A stretch of 19,976 nucleotides of DNA, taken from assembly GCF_042647165.1 (NCBI RefSeq), contig NZ_JBHRUV010000026.1; one strand, written 5' to 3'. Shown in pieces: positions 7,269-15,047 of the stretch; position 1 is the first letter of the stretch; each line of letters begins with the position of its first letter. Below the pieces are notes generated by a model. That model had not been told where the DNA came from. It saw only the letters and a list, made by a program, of their open reading frames with translations, and ran no database searches. The position numbers were made by a program, and so were the translations under genes. This DNA is from Camelimonas abortus. GTDB lineage: Bacteria > Pseudomonadota > Alphaproteobacteria > Rhizobiales > Beijerinckiaceae.

Positions 7269-8006
7269 GTGACAGGGACGCAGGCGCAGGACGACGCGCT
7301 GGCGGGCGGCGCCGGCCGGACGCGACAGGAAGAGGCGGAATATCTGGAGGCGGGGCTGCTGCGCCATCCGGACGGGCTGCTGCGCTGCTGGTGGCCGGGA
7401 ACCGATCTGCTCTACGTCGCCTATCATGACGGGGAATGGGGCGTGCCCGAGCATGACGACCGGGCGCTGTTCGAGAAGCTGATCCTCGACGGTTTCCAGG
7501 CAGGGCTGTCGTGGATCACAATCCTGCGCAAGCGCGAGGCGTTCCGCGCCGCCTTCGCCGGCTTTGATCCGGAGCGCATCGCCCGCTTCACCGAAGCGGA
7601 CGTGGCGCGGCTGATGGCGGACCCTGGCATCGTGCGCAACCGGGCCAAGATCGAGGCGACGGTCAGCGGGGCGCGCGCCTGGCTGGCGATCCAGGAGAAA
7701 ACCGGCTTCGCCCGCTTCCTGTGGGATTTCGTCGACGGCGTTCCCGTGCAGAACAACCTGCGGACGCGGGCGGAGACGCCGACCCAGAGCCCGCAGTCGC
7801 AGCGCATGGCGCGGGAGCTGAAGGCGCGCGGCTTCCGCTTCTGCGGCCCCACCATCACCTACGCCTTCATGCAGGCGGTGGGCATGGTGAACGACCATCT
7901 GACGGAGTGCCACCGCCATGACGCCTGTCGCGCCTGCGCCGCCGGACCGGCGCGCCGCGACGGGCCGGACGGCCCGGGTCCGGCGTTTCCTGACGGCGGC
8001 GGATGA
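7269..8006 (+). CDS. tag: DNA-3-methyladenine glycosylase I
   Basis: This base-excision-repair enzyme removes 3-methyladenine from alkylated DNA. The signature RCWWPGTDLLYVAYHDGEWG (39-58) contains the first two zinc ligands, C40 and H53. The other two are H210 and C214 in NDHLTEC. The core helix-hairpin region FEKLILDGFQAGLSWITILRKR (68-89) is intact. The protein is 245 residues against about 187 in E. coli, with roughly 36 extra residues at the N-terminus and a Cys/Pro/Gly-rich tail. The start is GTG at 7269. Later starts would shorten the extension without touching the domain, so the exact start is uncertain. An exact LexA box 41 bases upstream predicts DNA-damage induction. The stop TGA (8004-8006) overlaps an ATG at 8003. 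Confidence 0.95.
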   Translation: MTGTQAQDDALAGGAGRTRQEEAEYLEAGLLRHPDGLLRCWWPGTDLLYVAYHDGEWGVPEHDDRALFEKLILDGFQAGLSWITILRKREAFRAAFAGFDPERIARFTEADVARLMADPGIVRNRAKIEATVSGARAWLAIQEKTGFARFLWDFVDGVPVQNNLRTRAETPTQSPQSQRMARELKARGFRFCGPTITYAFMQAVGMVNDHLTECHRHDACRACAAGPARRDGPDGPGPAFPDGGG

Positions 8007-8208
8007 CGCCCGCGGCCAGACCATGGCCACGCGCGCGGCCAGACGTCTGGCGAAGCGCATGGCCAGGCGGACGGCCAGACGCATGGGCGGCGGCGTCCGG
8101 CCGCGACATGCGCCCACCCGCAGCCGGCCCCGTCGCCCAGGCGCAGACGGCCGGCGCAACCTTCCAGTCCCCGCCCCCGGCCCCGCCGGCGGCGCGCCAG
8201 TGCTGATC
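8007..8208. other. Gap between tag and the HD gene, with GGCCAGAC repeats
   Basis: About 200 bases lie between the tag stop and the preferred HD-gene start. GGCCAGAC recurs at about 8014, 8038 and 8071, with the variant GGCCAGGC near 8061. The frame of the HD gene stays open through the gap as an Arg-rich stretch (ARRLAKRMARRTARRM). Another frame, 8003-8206, is open from an ATG overlapping the tag stop to a TGA three bases before the HD ATG. Neither product resembles a known family. Confidence 0.4.
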
Positions 8209-8931
8209 ATGTCCCGCAAGGCAACTTCATCCATTCCCGTCCCGGCGCCGGCGGTCCGGCCAGATCCAGTGGTCGCGACGCCGGCCGCGCCGGTCCAGCC
8301 GGCCCTGGTTCCTGCGGCCCGCGGCCGCCGGACGGCGGAGCCAGCCCGCGCCTGGCAGCGCATGCTGTCGGGCCGGCGGCTCGACCTGCTCGACCCCTCG
8401 CCGCTGGACATCGAGATCGCCGACATCGCCCATGGCCTCGCCCGCGTCGCCCGCTGGAACGGCCAGACCGGCGGCCCGGCGATTTTTTCGGTGGCGCAGC
8501 ACTGCGTGCTGGTGGAGGCCATCGCCGCCAGCCTGCATCCGCACCTGTCGCGCAAGGCGCGGCTGGCGGCGCTGCTGCACGACGCGCCCGAATATGTGAT
8601 CGGCGACATGATCTCGCCGTTCAAGGCGGCGCTGGGCGAGGCCTACGCGCGCATTGAGGCGCGGCTGCAGGAGGCGGTGCATTTGCGCTTCGGCCTCAGC
8701 GCCCGGCCGTCGCCGCCGGTGCGCCGCATCATCAAGCAGGCGGACCGCGCCTCGGCGCGGCTGGAGGCGGTGGCGCTGGCGGGGTTCAGCGTCGCCGAGG
8801 CGGAGCGCTTTTTCGGCCCGCCGCCGCCGCTGCCGCTCGACGTGGCCCCCTATCTGGCGCCGTGGAGCGCCGATGAGGCGGCGGCGCGTTTTCTCGCCCG
8901 CTTCGACGCCCTCGCGGCGGACGGCGGCTGA
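8209..8931 (+). CDS. HD-domain (YfbR/COG1896-like) phosphohydrolase
   Basis: This is a metal-dependent phosphohydrolase of the HD superfamily. The nearest characterised relatives (YfbR) are 5'-deoxynucleotidases, but the substrate here is unproved. In the 240-residue version the core starts near AWQRMLSGRRLDLL (48-61). Metal ligands are visible as H98 in VAQHCVLVE, H124-D125 in LLHDAPEYVIGD and D179 in KQADRASARLE, in the expected order and spacing. I chose ATG 8209 because the core begins shortly after it and the upstream in-frame extension (open back to 7918, overlapping tag) is Arg/Pro-rich and unlike the family. No strong ribosome binding site precedes it. It may share the LexA-controlled transcript of tag. 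Confidence 0.85.
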   Translation: MSRKATSSIPVPAPAVRPDPVVATPAAPVQPALVPAARGRRTAEPARAWQRMLSGRRLDLLDPSPLDIEIADIAHGLARVARWNGQTGGPAIFSVAQHCVLVEAIAASLHPHLSRKARLAALLHDAPEYVIGDMISPFKAALGEAYARIEARLQEAVHLRFGLSARPSPPVRRIIKQADRASARLEAVALAGFSVAEAERFFGPPPPLPLDVAPYLAPWSADEAAARFLARFDALAADGG

Positions 8932-9072
8932 AGACGGCGCCCGGCCAGGGGAAAACGGGACGCCGCGCGCGGAGAAAAACGGCGACGGCGCTTGAGCCCG
9001 GCGCCGCCCGGAGCGATAACGGGGCCGACCGCCGCGCGGCGCGCGCCGCCGCGGCGTCTGGAGGGACCGCAC
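8932..9072. other. Spacer between the HD gene and xseB
   Basis: This 141-base GC-rich spacer has no recognisable gene, promoter or terminator. The frame of xseB is open back to an upstream start at 8992, but the extra residues are Pro/Arg-rich and the ribosome binding site supports 9073. Confidence 0.35.
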
Positions 9073-9336
9073 ATGGCCGAAACCACGCAGCAGACCGCCC
9101 CCGCCGACATCAGCGCGCTGCCGTTCGAGGCCGCCATGGCCGAGCTGGAGGCCATCGTGCGGCGTCTCGAGGAGGGCCGGGTGGACCTCGAGGAATCCAT
9201 CAGCCTCTACGAGCGCGGCGAGGCGCTGAAGCGCCACTGCGAGGGCCTGCTGCGCGCGGCGGAGGCGCGCATCGAGAAGATTGCGCTCGGGCCCGACGGC
9301 AGCCCCGCCGGCGTCACGCCGCTTGATCCGGAGTGA
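9073..9336 (+). CDS. xseB: Exodeoxyribonuclease VII small subunit
   Basis: XseB is the small, helical, multi-copy subunit of the single-strand exonuclease VII (partner XseA, not in this window). The 87-residue product has the family core LPFEAAMAELEAIVRRLEEG (16-35) followed by DLEESISLYERGEALKRHC (38-56) and a short acidic tail. The start is ATG 9073, with GGAGG at 9060-9064 in good position. The alternative start at 8992 would add 27 residues with no family similarity. dxs follows after 195 bases behind its own promoter candidate. xseB next to dxs is a common bacterial arrangement. Confidence 0.95.
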   Translation: MAETTQQTAPADISALPFEAAMAELEAIVRRLEEGRVDLEESISLYERGEALKRHCEGLLRAAEARIEKIALGPDGSPAGVTPLDPE

Positions 9337-9402
9337 CGCCGCGCCTGGGCCGCTGGCGCGCCGCGCCGCGGCGTCCCGGAGCGTGTTCGCGCGCCGCCGC
9401 CT

Positions 9403-9430
9403 TTGACCTCCGCGCCCGGAAGGCTTATGT
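9403..9430 (+). promoter_or_regulatory. Probable sigma-70 promoter of dxs
   Basis: TTGACC (9403-9408) and TTATGT (9425-9430) are spaced by 16 bases (TATGTC at 9426-9431 gives 17). The -35 is five of six. It lies in the 195-base xseB-dxs gap and predicts a leader of about 95 bases, so dxs and the downstream genes can be expressed independently of xseB. Confidence 0.55.
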
Positions 9431-9531
9431 CCGTGGATCCGGAACCGCCGCGCCGGCGTGACGGCGCGCGACGCCCCGCCGCCTGCGGCCCCGCGCGCCC
9501 GGGCGGCGCCGAACGCTGAAGGTTAGCTCCA

Positions 9532-11448
9532 TTGGCCGTCGAGACCCCGCTCCTCGATAAAGTCCGCATCCCCGCCGACCTGCGGGCGCTGCCCGAAAGC
9601 GACCTGCCGCAGCTGGCGGCGGAGCTGCGGGCGGAGACCATCGACGCGGTGTCGGTCACCGGCGGCCATCTGGGGGCCGGCCTCGGCGTGGTCGAGCTCA
9701 CCGTGGCGCTGCATTACGTGTTCGACACCCCCCACGACCGCATCATCTGGGACGTCGGCCACCAGTCCTATCCGCACAAGATTCTCACCGGCCGGCGCGA
9801 CCGCATCCGCACACTGCGCCAGGGCGGCGGCCTCTCCGGCTTCACCAGGCGCTCGGAGAGCGAATACGACCCCTTCGGCGCGGCGCACTCCTCCACCTCC
9901 ATCTCGGCGGGGCTGGGAATGGCGGTGGCCAGCCAGCTCAGGGGCGAGAAGCGCAATGTGGTGTGCGTGATCGGCGACGGCGCCATGTCCGCCGGCATGG
10001 CGTATGAGGCCATGAACAACGCCGGCGCCCGCGGCGAGCGGCTCATCGTCATCCTCAACGACAACGACATGTCCATCGCCCCGCCGGTGGGGGCGATGTC
10101 GGCCTATCTGGCCCGGCTGGTGTCGGGCGGCGCCTACGCCTCGCTGCGGCAGATGGGCAAGCAGATCGCCAGCCGCCTGCCGGAGTTCATTTACCGCAAC
10201 GCCCAGCGCGCCGAGGAATTCGCCCGCGGCATGCTCACCGGCGGCACCCTGTTCGAGGAGCTCGGCTTTTTCTACGTCGGCCCCATCGACGGCCACAATC
10301 TCGAACACCTGCTGCCGGTGCTGAAGAACGTCCGCGACCGCGACAACGGCCCGGTGCTGGTGCATGTGGTGACCCAGAAGGGCAAGGGCTATCCCCCGGC
10401 CGAGGCCGCCGCCGACAAGTATCACGGCGTGGTCAGCTTCGACGTGGTCACCGGCGCGCAGAGCAAGCCCAAGGCCAACGCCCCCTCCTACACCCGCGTC
10501 TTCGCCGACGCGCTGATCCGGGAGGCGCGGGCGGACGGGCGCATCGTCGCCATCACCGCCGCCATGCCCTCCGGCACCGGCCTTGACCTGTTCGGCCGGG
10601 AGTTTCCGGAGCGCACCTTCGACGTCGGCATCGCCGAGCAGCATGCGGTGACCTTCGCCGCCGGCATGGCCGCGGAGGGCTACAGGCCGTTCTGCGCCAT
10701 TTACTCCACCTTCCTGCAGCGCGCCTACGACCAGGTGGCGCATGACGTCTCGCTGCAGAACCTGCCGGTGCGCTTCGCCCTGGACCGCGCCGGCCTCGTG
10801 GGCGCCGACGGGCCCACCCACGCCGGCTCCTTCGACATCGCCTGTCTCGGCTGCCTGCCCAACATGGTGCTGATGGCCGCCGCAGACGAGGCGGAGCTGG
10901 TGCACATGGTGGCCACCGCCGCCGCCTATGACGACGGCCCCATCGCCTTCCGCTATCCGCGCGGCGAGGGGGTTGGCGTGGAGCTGCCGCAGCAGGGCGA
11001 GATCCTGCCCATCGGCCGCGGCCGCATCATCCGCGAGGGCGGGCGCGTCGCCATCCTGTCGCTGGGCACGCGCCTCGCCGAGGCGCTGAAGGCTGCGGAC
11101 GAGCTGGATGCCATGGGCGTCTCCGTCACGGTCGCCGACGCGCGCTTCGCCAAGCCGCTGGACCGCGACCTGCTGCGCCGCCTCGCCCGCGAACACGAGC
11201 TGCTGGTCACCATCGAGGAGGGCACGGTGGGCGGCTTCGGCTCCTGGGTGTTCCAGGCGCTGAGCGACGAAGGCCTGCTGGATTCGGGCCGCCTCAAGGT
11301 GCGCGCCATGACGCTGCCGGACCGCTACCAGGAGCACGACAGGCCCGAGCGCATGTACGCCGACGCCGGCCTCGACGCAGCCGGCATCGTGGCGAAGGTG
11401 CTCGGCGCGCTGGGCGACGCCGGCGTCACGGCGCGCCGGGCAGGGTGA
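9532..11448 (+). CDS. dxs: 1-deoxy-D-xylulose-5-phosphate synthase
   Basis: Dxs condenses pyruvate and glyceraldehyde-3-phosphate in a thiamine-diphosphate-dependent reaction. This is the first step of the MEP pathway to isoprenoids, and it also feeds thiamine and pyridoxal synthesis. The 638-residue protein has the full length. It shows the thiamine/Mg site GDGAMSAGMAYEAMNN (148-163) with NDND (176-179), H46 in TGGHLG, H119 in AAHSSTSIS, the PIDGHN segment (251-256), catalytic E369 in GIAEQHAV and the DRAGLVGADGPTH segment. The start is a TTG at 9532, preceded by GAAGGT about ten bases upstream. The first residues (MAVETPLLDKVRIPADLR) match where family members begin. tlyA starts four bases after the stop. 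Confidence 0.97.
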   Translation: MAVETPLLDKVRIPADLRALPESDLPQLAAELRAETIDAVSVTGGHLGAGLGVVELTVALHYVFDTPHDRIIWDVGHQSYPHKILTGRRDRIRTLRQGGGLSGFTRRSESEYDPFGAAHSSTSISAGLGMAVASQLRGEKRNVVCVIGDGAMSAGMAYEAMNNAGARGERLIVILNDNDMSIAPPVGAMSAYLARLVSGGAYASLRQMGKQIASRLPEFIYRNAQRAEEFARGMLTGGTLFEELGFFYVGPIDGHNLEHLLPVLKNVRDRDNGPVLVHVVTQKGKGYPPAEAAADKYHGVVSFDVVTGAQSKPKANAPSYTRVFADALIREARADGRIVAITAAMPSGTGLDLFGREFPERTFDVGIAEQHAVTFAAGMAAEGYRPFCAIYSTFLQRAYDQVAHDVSLQNLPVRFALDRAGLVGADGPTHAGSFDIACLGCLPNMVLMAAADEAELVHMVATAAAYDDGPIAFRYPRGEGVGVELPQQGEILPIGRGRIIREGGRVAILSLGTRLAEALKAADELDAMGVSVTVADARFAKPLDRDLLRRLAREHELLVTIEEGTVGGFGSWVFQALSDEGLLDSGRLKVRAMTLPDRYQEHDRPERMYADAGLDAAGIVAKVLGALGDAGVTARRAG

Positions 11449-11452
11449 GGCC

Positions 11453-12199
11453 ATGGCCCGGGAGCGCGCCGACCGCGCCCTGGTGGCGCGCGGCCTGTTC
11501 GAAAGCCGCGCCAGGGCGCAGGAGGCCATCGCCGCCGGCCTTGTCGCCGTCAACGGCCGGGTCATCGCCAAACCTTCCGAGAAAATCGGCGACGACGACG
11601 CGGTGACGGCGGCGGCGCCGCATCCCTGGGCGTCCCGCGGCGGGGTCAAGCTGGCGCGGGCGCTCGACCATTTCGGCATCGAGCCGGCCGGCTGGACCTG
11701 CGTCGATCTCGGCGCCTCCACCGGCGGCTTCACCGACGTGCTGCTGTCGCGCGGCGCGGCGCGGGTTCTGGCGGTGGACGTGGGCCACGGCCAGCTGCAT
11801 CCGCGCATCGCCGCCGATCCGCGCGTGGTGTCGCTGGAAGGCCAGGACGCCCGCGCGGTGACGCCGGAGCTGATGCGCGCCCACGGCTTCGGCGCCGCCG
11901 ACATGGCGGTGATGGACCTCAGCTTCATCTCGCTGAAGTTGGCGCTGCCGGCGGTTCCGGCGCTGCTGGCGCCGCAGGGGACGCTGGTGGCGCTCATCAA
12001 GCCGCAGTTCGAGGCCGGCCGCGCCTTCGTCGACAGCCGGGGGCTGGTGCGTGATCCGGCCGTGCGCCGGCGCGTGTGCGACGGCGTCGTGGCGCTGCTG
12101 CAGGAGCTGGGGTTCGCCGTCGCCGGGGTCATCCCCTCGCCCATCGCCGGCGGCGACGGCAATGAGGAGTTTCTGGCGGCGGCGCGGCTGGCGCGCTGA
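11453..12199 (+). CDS. tlyA: TlyA-family rRNA (cytidine-2'-O)-methyltransferase
   Basis: This protein combines an N-terminal S4 RNA-binding domain (about 4-55, RADRALVARGLFESRARAQE) with an FtsJ/RrmJ-like methyltransferase domain. Mycobacterial TlyA 2'-O-methylates 16S and 23S rRNA and affects capreomycin sensitivity. The older label hemolysin is not supported by the sequence. Visible are the SAM-binding DLGASTGGFTD (85-95) and the K-D-K-E catalytic residues K66 (GGVKL), D155 (MDLSFIS), K183 (IKPQFE) and a glutamate of GNEEF (237-240). The 248 residues are a normal family length. The ATG at 11453 lies four bases after dxs, so the genes are very likely co-transcribed, and xseB-dxs-tlyA order is common in alphaproteobacteria. 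Confidence 0.94.
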   Translation: MARERADRALVARGLFESRARAQEAIAAGLVAVNGRVIAKPSEKIGDDDAVTAAAPHPWASRGGVKLARALDHFGIEPAGWTCVDLGASTGGFTDVLLSRGAARVLAVDVGHGQLHPRIAADPRVVSLEGQDARAVTPELMRAHGFGAADMAVMDLSFISLKLALPAVPALLAPQGTLVALIKPQFEAGRAFVDSRGLVRDPAVRRRVCDGVVALLQELGFAVAGVIPSPIAGGDGNEEFLAAARLAR

Positions 12200-12348
12200 G
12201 GCTGCGGCGTCGCGGCGCCCGCCCCGGCGGCGGCCGGACTTTATTTTCGCCGCCGCGGGGCGCAAAAGCGCTGTTTCGCCGGCGTGGCGCCGGCCAAGGC
12301 CGCGCGCCCCGCACATGACCCGGAACACCGTTTCGCGATGAGGCCTCC
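12200..12348. other. Spacer between tlyA and the RNA methyltransferase gene
   Basis: This 149-base gap contains a perfect 7-bp hairpin GCCGGCG-TGG-CGCCGGC (12278-12294) and an AT-rich patch CTTTATTTTC near 12238-12248. There is no T-tract after the hairpin, so transcription may continue from tlyA. A weak GAGG serves the next gene. Confidence 0.35.
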
Positions 12349-13608
12349 GTGGCGCAGCAACTGACCATCGATCACCTCGGCGCAAAAGGCGACGGCGTGG
12401 CGCGCACGCCGGACGGCCCCGTGTTCATCGACCGCGCCCTGCCGGGCGAAACGGTGCTGGCGGAGGTGGCGGACGGGCGCGGGCGCCTCATTGAGGTGCT
12501 GCGGCCCTCGCCCATGCGCGTGGCCCAGGACTGCGCCTGGTTCGGCCGCTGCGGCGGCTGCGTCTCCCGCCACATGGCGCCGCAGCTGTACGCGGAGTGG
12601 AAGACCGGCGCGGCGCGCGCCGCCCTGCAGCGCGCCGGCGTGGCCGTGGAGCTGCGGCCGCTGGTTCACGCCGGCGGCTCCGGCCGGCGGCGGGTGACGC
12701 TGCACGGCCGTTCCGGCCCGGGCGGGCCAGCGGTGGGCTTCATGGCCCCGCGCAGCCATGAGCTGGCGGCCATCGACCGCTGCCCGGAGCTGGACCCGGG
12801 CCTCGCCCGCGCCCCGCAGGTCGCGCTGGCCTTCACCCGCCTGCTCGCCGCTTTCGGCAAGCCGCTGGACATCCAGCTCACCGCAACCCTGGGCGGGCTG
12901 GACGTGGACATTCGCGGTCTCGGGGAGAGAAATCTCGGCCGCCAGGCGGCGGCCACGCGGCTGCGTCTGGTGGCGCTGGCGGAGCAGCTGGACCTGGCGC
13001 GCCTGTCGCTGCACGGCGACGTGCTGGTGGAGCGCCGCCCGCCTTTCGTGCCCATGGGCCGGGCGCTGGTGCGGCCCGCCCCTGGCGGCTTCCTGCAGGC
13101 CACGGCCGCGGGCGAGCAGGCGCTGGCGGACATCATGCTGGCGGCGGCCGGCAAGGCGAAGCGCGTGGCCGACTGCTTCAGCGGCTGCGGCCCCTTCGCC
13201 CTGCGCCTCGCCGAACGCGCCGAAACCCACGCCATCGAGCTGGACGAGGCGGCGCTGGCCGCCCTCGACCGGGGCTTCCGCGACACGCCCGGCCTGAAGC
13301 GCGTCACCACCGAGCGGCGCGACCTGTTCCGCCGGCCCCTGCTGCCGCCGGAAATCGACCGGTTCGACGCGCTCGTGCTTGATCCGCCGCGCGCCGGGGC
13401 CGAGGCGCTGGTCCGGCAGATCGCCGCCGCCCGAATCGGCAAGGTGGTTTATGTTTCCTGCGACGCCGCCACCTTCGCCAGGGACGCGGCCATCCTGCTG
13501 GCCGGCGGCTTCGCCGCGGCCAGCGTCACCCCGGTGGACCAGTTCCGCCATTCCGCCCACACGGAAATCATCGGCGTGTTCGAGCGCGCCGCAAGGGCAA
13601 GACGATGA
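12349..13608 (+). CDS. Class I SAM-dependent RNA 5-methyluridine methyltransferase (TrmA/RlmD/RumA family)
   Basis: These enzymes methylate uridine C5 in rRNA or tRNA, and the exact target cannot be fixed by eye. The 419-residue protein has an N-terminal TRAM-like domain (about 1-52) and a four-cysteine Fe-S site: C62, C68 and C71 in DCAWFGRCGGC, plus C145 in DRCPEL. The C-terminal methyltransferase domain carries GGFLQ (246-250), DCFSGCGPFAL (275-285), DPPRAG (345-350), the catalytic nucleophile C371 in YVSCDAATFARD and HSAHTEII with general base E406. The start is GTG 12349, with GAGG a few bases upstream. The nearby ATG at 12338 is out of frame. Its end overlaps the next start in an ATGA. 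A Fe-S enzyme in the same window as ygfZ is notable but not proof of a link. Confidence 0.92.
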   Translation: MAQQLTIDHLGAKGDGVARTPDGPVFIDRALPGETVLAEVADGRGRLIEVLRPSPMRVAQDCAWFGRCGGCVSRHMAPQLYAEWKTGAARAALQRAGVAVELRPLVHAGGSGRRRVTLHGRSGPGGPAVGFMAPRSHELAAIDRCPELDPGLARAPQVALAFTRLLAAFGKPLDIQLTATLGGLDVDIRGLGERNLGRQAAATRLRLVALAEQLDLARLSLHGDVLVERRPPFVPMGRALVRPAPGGFLQATAAGEQALADIMLAAAGKAKRVADCFSGCGPFALRLAERAETHAIELDEAALAALDRGFRDTPGLKRVTTERRDLFRRPLLPPEIDRFDALVLDPPRAGAEALVRQIAAARIGKVVYVSCDAATFARDAAILLAGGFAAASVTPVDQFRHSAHTEIIGVFERAARARR

Positions 13609-15047
13609 GCAAGCCTGTCGCCCCCACCACTCCCGTCGTCCGCGCGCCCGTCGACCTCGACGGCTTCGCCGCCATCGTCGGCGCGCGCAACGTCATCACC
13701 GCGGCGGCGGACATGGAGCCGTTCCTGCGCGAGGCGCGCGATCTCTACCGGGGCGTGGCCCGCGCCGTGGTGAAGCCGGGCAGCACCGGGGAAGTGGCAG
13801 CGGTGGTGCGCCACGCCCGCGCGCTCGGCCTGGCCGTGGTGCCCCAAGGCGGCAACACCGGCCTCGTCGGCGGCCAGATTCCGGGGGCGGAGAGCGACGC
13901 CATCGTGCTGTCGCTGGCGCGCATGGACCGGGTGCGCGAGATCGACCCGCTCACCGACACCATGACGGTGGAGGCGGGCATGACCCTGCTGAAGGCCCAG
14001 GAGCTGGCCGAACAGGCCGACCGCCTGTTCCCGCTGTCGCTGGCCTCGGAGGGCTCCTGCACCATCGGCGGCAACATCGCCACCAACGCCGGCGGCACCG
14101 CGGTGCTGGCCTACGGCAACACCCGCGACCTGGTGCTGGGCCTCGAGGTGGTGCTGGCCGACGGGCGGGTGTGGAACGGTCTCAACAAGCTGCGCAAGGA
14201 CAACACCGGCTACGACCTGAAGGACCTGTTCGTCGGCTCGGAGGGCACGCTGGGCGTCGTCACCGCCGCGGTGCTGAAGCTGTTTCCGCGGCCGCGCAGC
14301 CGCGCCACCGCCTTCTGCGCCGTGGCGTCGCCGGAGGCGGCACTCGCGCTGCTGATGCTGGCGAAGAAGCAGGCCGGCTCCGCCCTCACCACCTTCGAAC
14401 TGGTGCCGCGCATCGGCGTGGAGTTCGTCACCCGGCATATCCCCGGCGCGCGCGATCCGCTCAGCGACGTCTCGCCGTGGTACGTGCTGCTGGAGCTCTC
14501 CTCCCCGGCGGAAAGCGGCCTCGACGAGATGCTGGAGGCGCTGCTGGGCGAGGCCATCGAACAGGGCGTGGTCGCCGACGCCGCCATCGCCGCCTCGCTG
14601 GACCAGCGCCACGCCTTCTGGACGCTGCGCGAGGCCCTCTCCGAGGTGCAGAAGCTCGAAGGCGGCTCCATCAAGCACGACGTCTCGGTGCCGGTGGCGC
14701 TGGTTCCGCAGTTCCTTGAGGAGGCCGTCGCCTGCGTCTCCGGCATGGTTCCCGGCTGCCGGCCGGTGCCCTTCGGCCACATGGGCGACGGCAACATCCA
14801 CTTCAACGTCAGCCAGCCGGAAGGAGCGGACCGGGACGCCTTTCTCGGGCTGTGGGACGCCATGAACGAGAAGGTCCACGCCATCGTCACGCGCCTCGGC
14901 GGCTCCATCTCGGCGGAGCACGGCGTGGGCCGGCTGAAGCGCGACCTGCTGCCGGCAGTGAAGGACCCGGTGGCGCTGGACCTGATGCGCGCCATCAAGC
15001 GCGCCATCGATCCCGAGGGTCTGCTCAACCCCGGCGCCGTGCTCTGA
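13605..15047 (+). CDS. FAD-binding oxidoreductase (GlcD / D-2-hydroxyglutarate dehydrogenase-like)
   Basis: This 480-residue flavoprotein has an N-terminal FAD_binding_4 domain (about 50-230; PQGGNTGLVGG 80-90, GGNIATNAGGTAVLAYGNTR 155-174, LFVGSEGTLGVVT 208-220) and a C-terminal FAD-oxidase domain. The latter shows the metal and substrate site: HDVSVP (358-363), GHMGDGNIHFNV (391-402) and SAEHGVG (436-442). Relatives oxidise D-2-hydroxy acids (D-lactate, D-2-hydroxyglutarate, glycolate). The single-subunit layout without glcE/glcF nearby favours a D-2-hydroxyglutarate or D-lactate type, but the substrate is an inference. The ATG at 13605 overlaps the stop of the RNA methyltransferase by four bases (ATGA), implying translational coupling. 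A 327-base gap follows. Confidence 0.93.
   Translation: MSKPVAPTTPVVRAPVDLDGFAAIVGARNVITAAADMEPFLREARDLYRGVARAVVKPGSTGEVAAVVRHARALGLAVVPQGGNTGLVGGQIPGAESDAIVLSLARMDRVREIDPLTDTMTVEAGMTLLKAQELAEQADRLFPLSLASEGSCTIGGNIATNAGGTAVLAYGNTRDLVLGLEVVLADGRVWNGLNKLRKDNTGYDLKDLFVGSEGTLGVVTAAVLKLFPRPRSRATAFCAVASPEAALALLMLAKKQAGSALTTFELVPRIGVEFVTRHIPGARDPLSDVSPWYVLLELSSPAESGLDEMLEALLGEAIEQGVVADAAIAASLDQRHAFWTLREALSEVQKLEGGSIKHDVSVPVALVPQFLEEAVACVSGMVPGCRPVPFGHMGDGNIHFNVSQPEGADRDAFLGLWDAMNEKVHAIVTRLGGSISAEHGVGRLKRDLLPAVKDPVALDLMRAIKRAIDPEGLLNPGAVL

Noticed and set aside
7918..8208. HD-domain gene starting at 7918 (337-residue version)
   Set aside because: It would overlap tag by 89 bases and add a 97-residue Arg/Pro-rich extension not seen in the family. 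ATG 8209 is closer to the conserved core.
9523..12162. 879-codon minus-strand open frame opposite dxs and tlyA
   Set aside because: Both sense genes have complete motifs. The antisense product is low-complexity His/Gln/Ala-rich sequence spanning two genes.
11453..12199. Hemolysin function for the tlyA product
   Set aside because: The domain layout (S4 plus FtsJ-like methyltransferase with K-D-K-E residues) indicates an rRNA methyltransferase. No membrane or pore-forming feature is visible.
13449..14921. 490-codon minus-strand open frame opposite the FAD dehydrogenase gene
   Set aside because: It is an antisense shadow in high-GC DNA with no recognisable domain.
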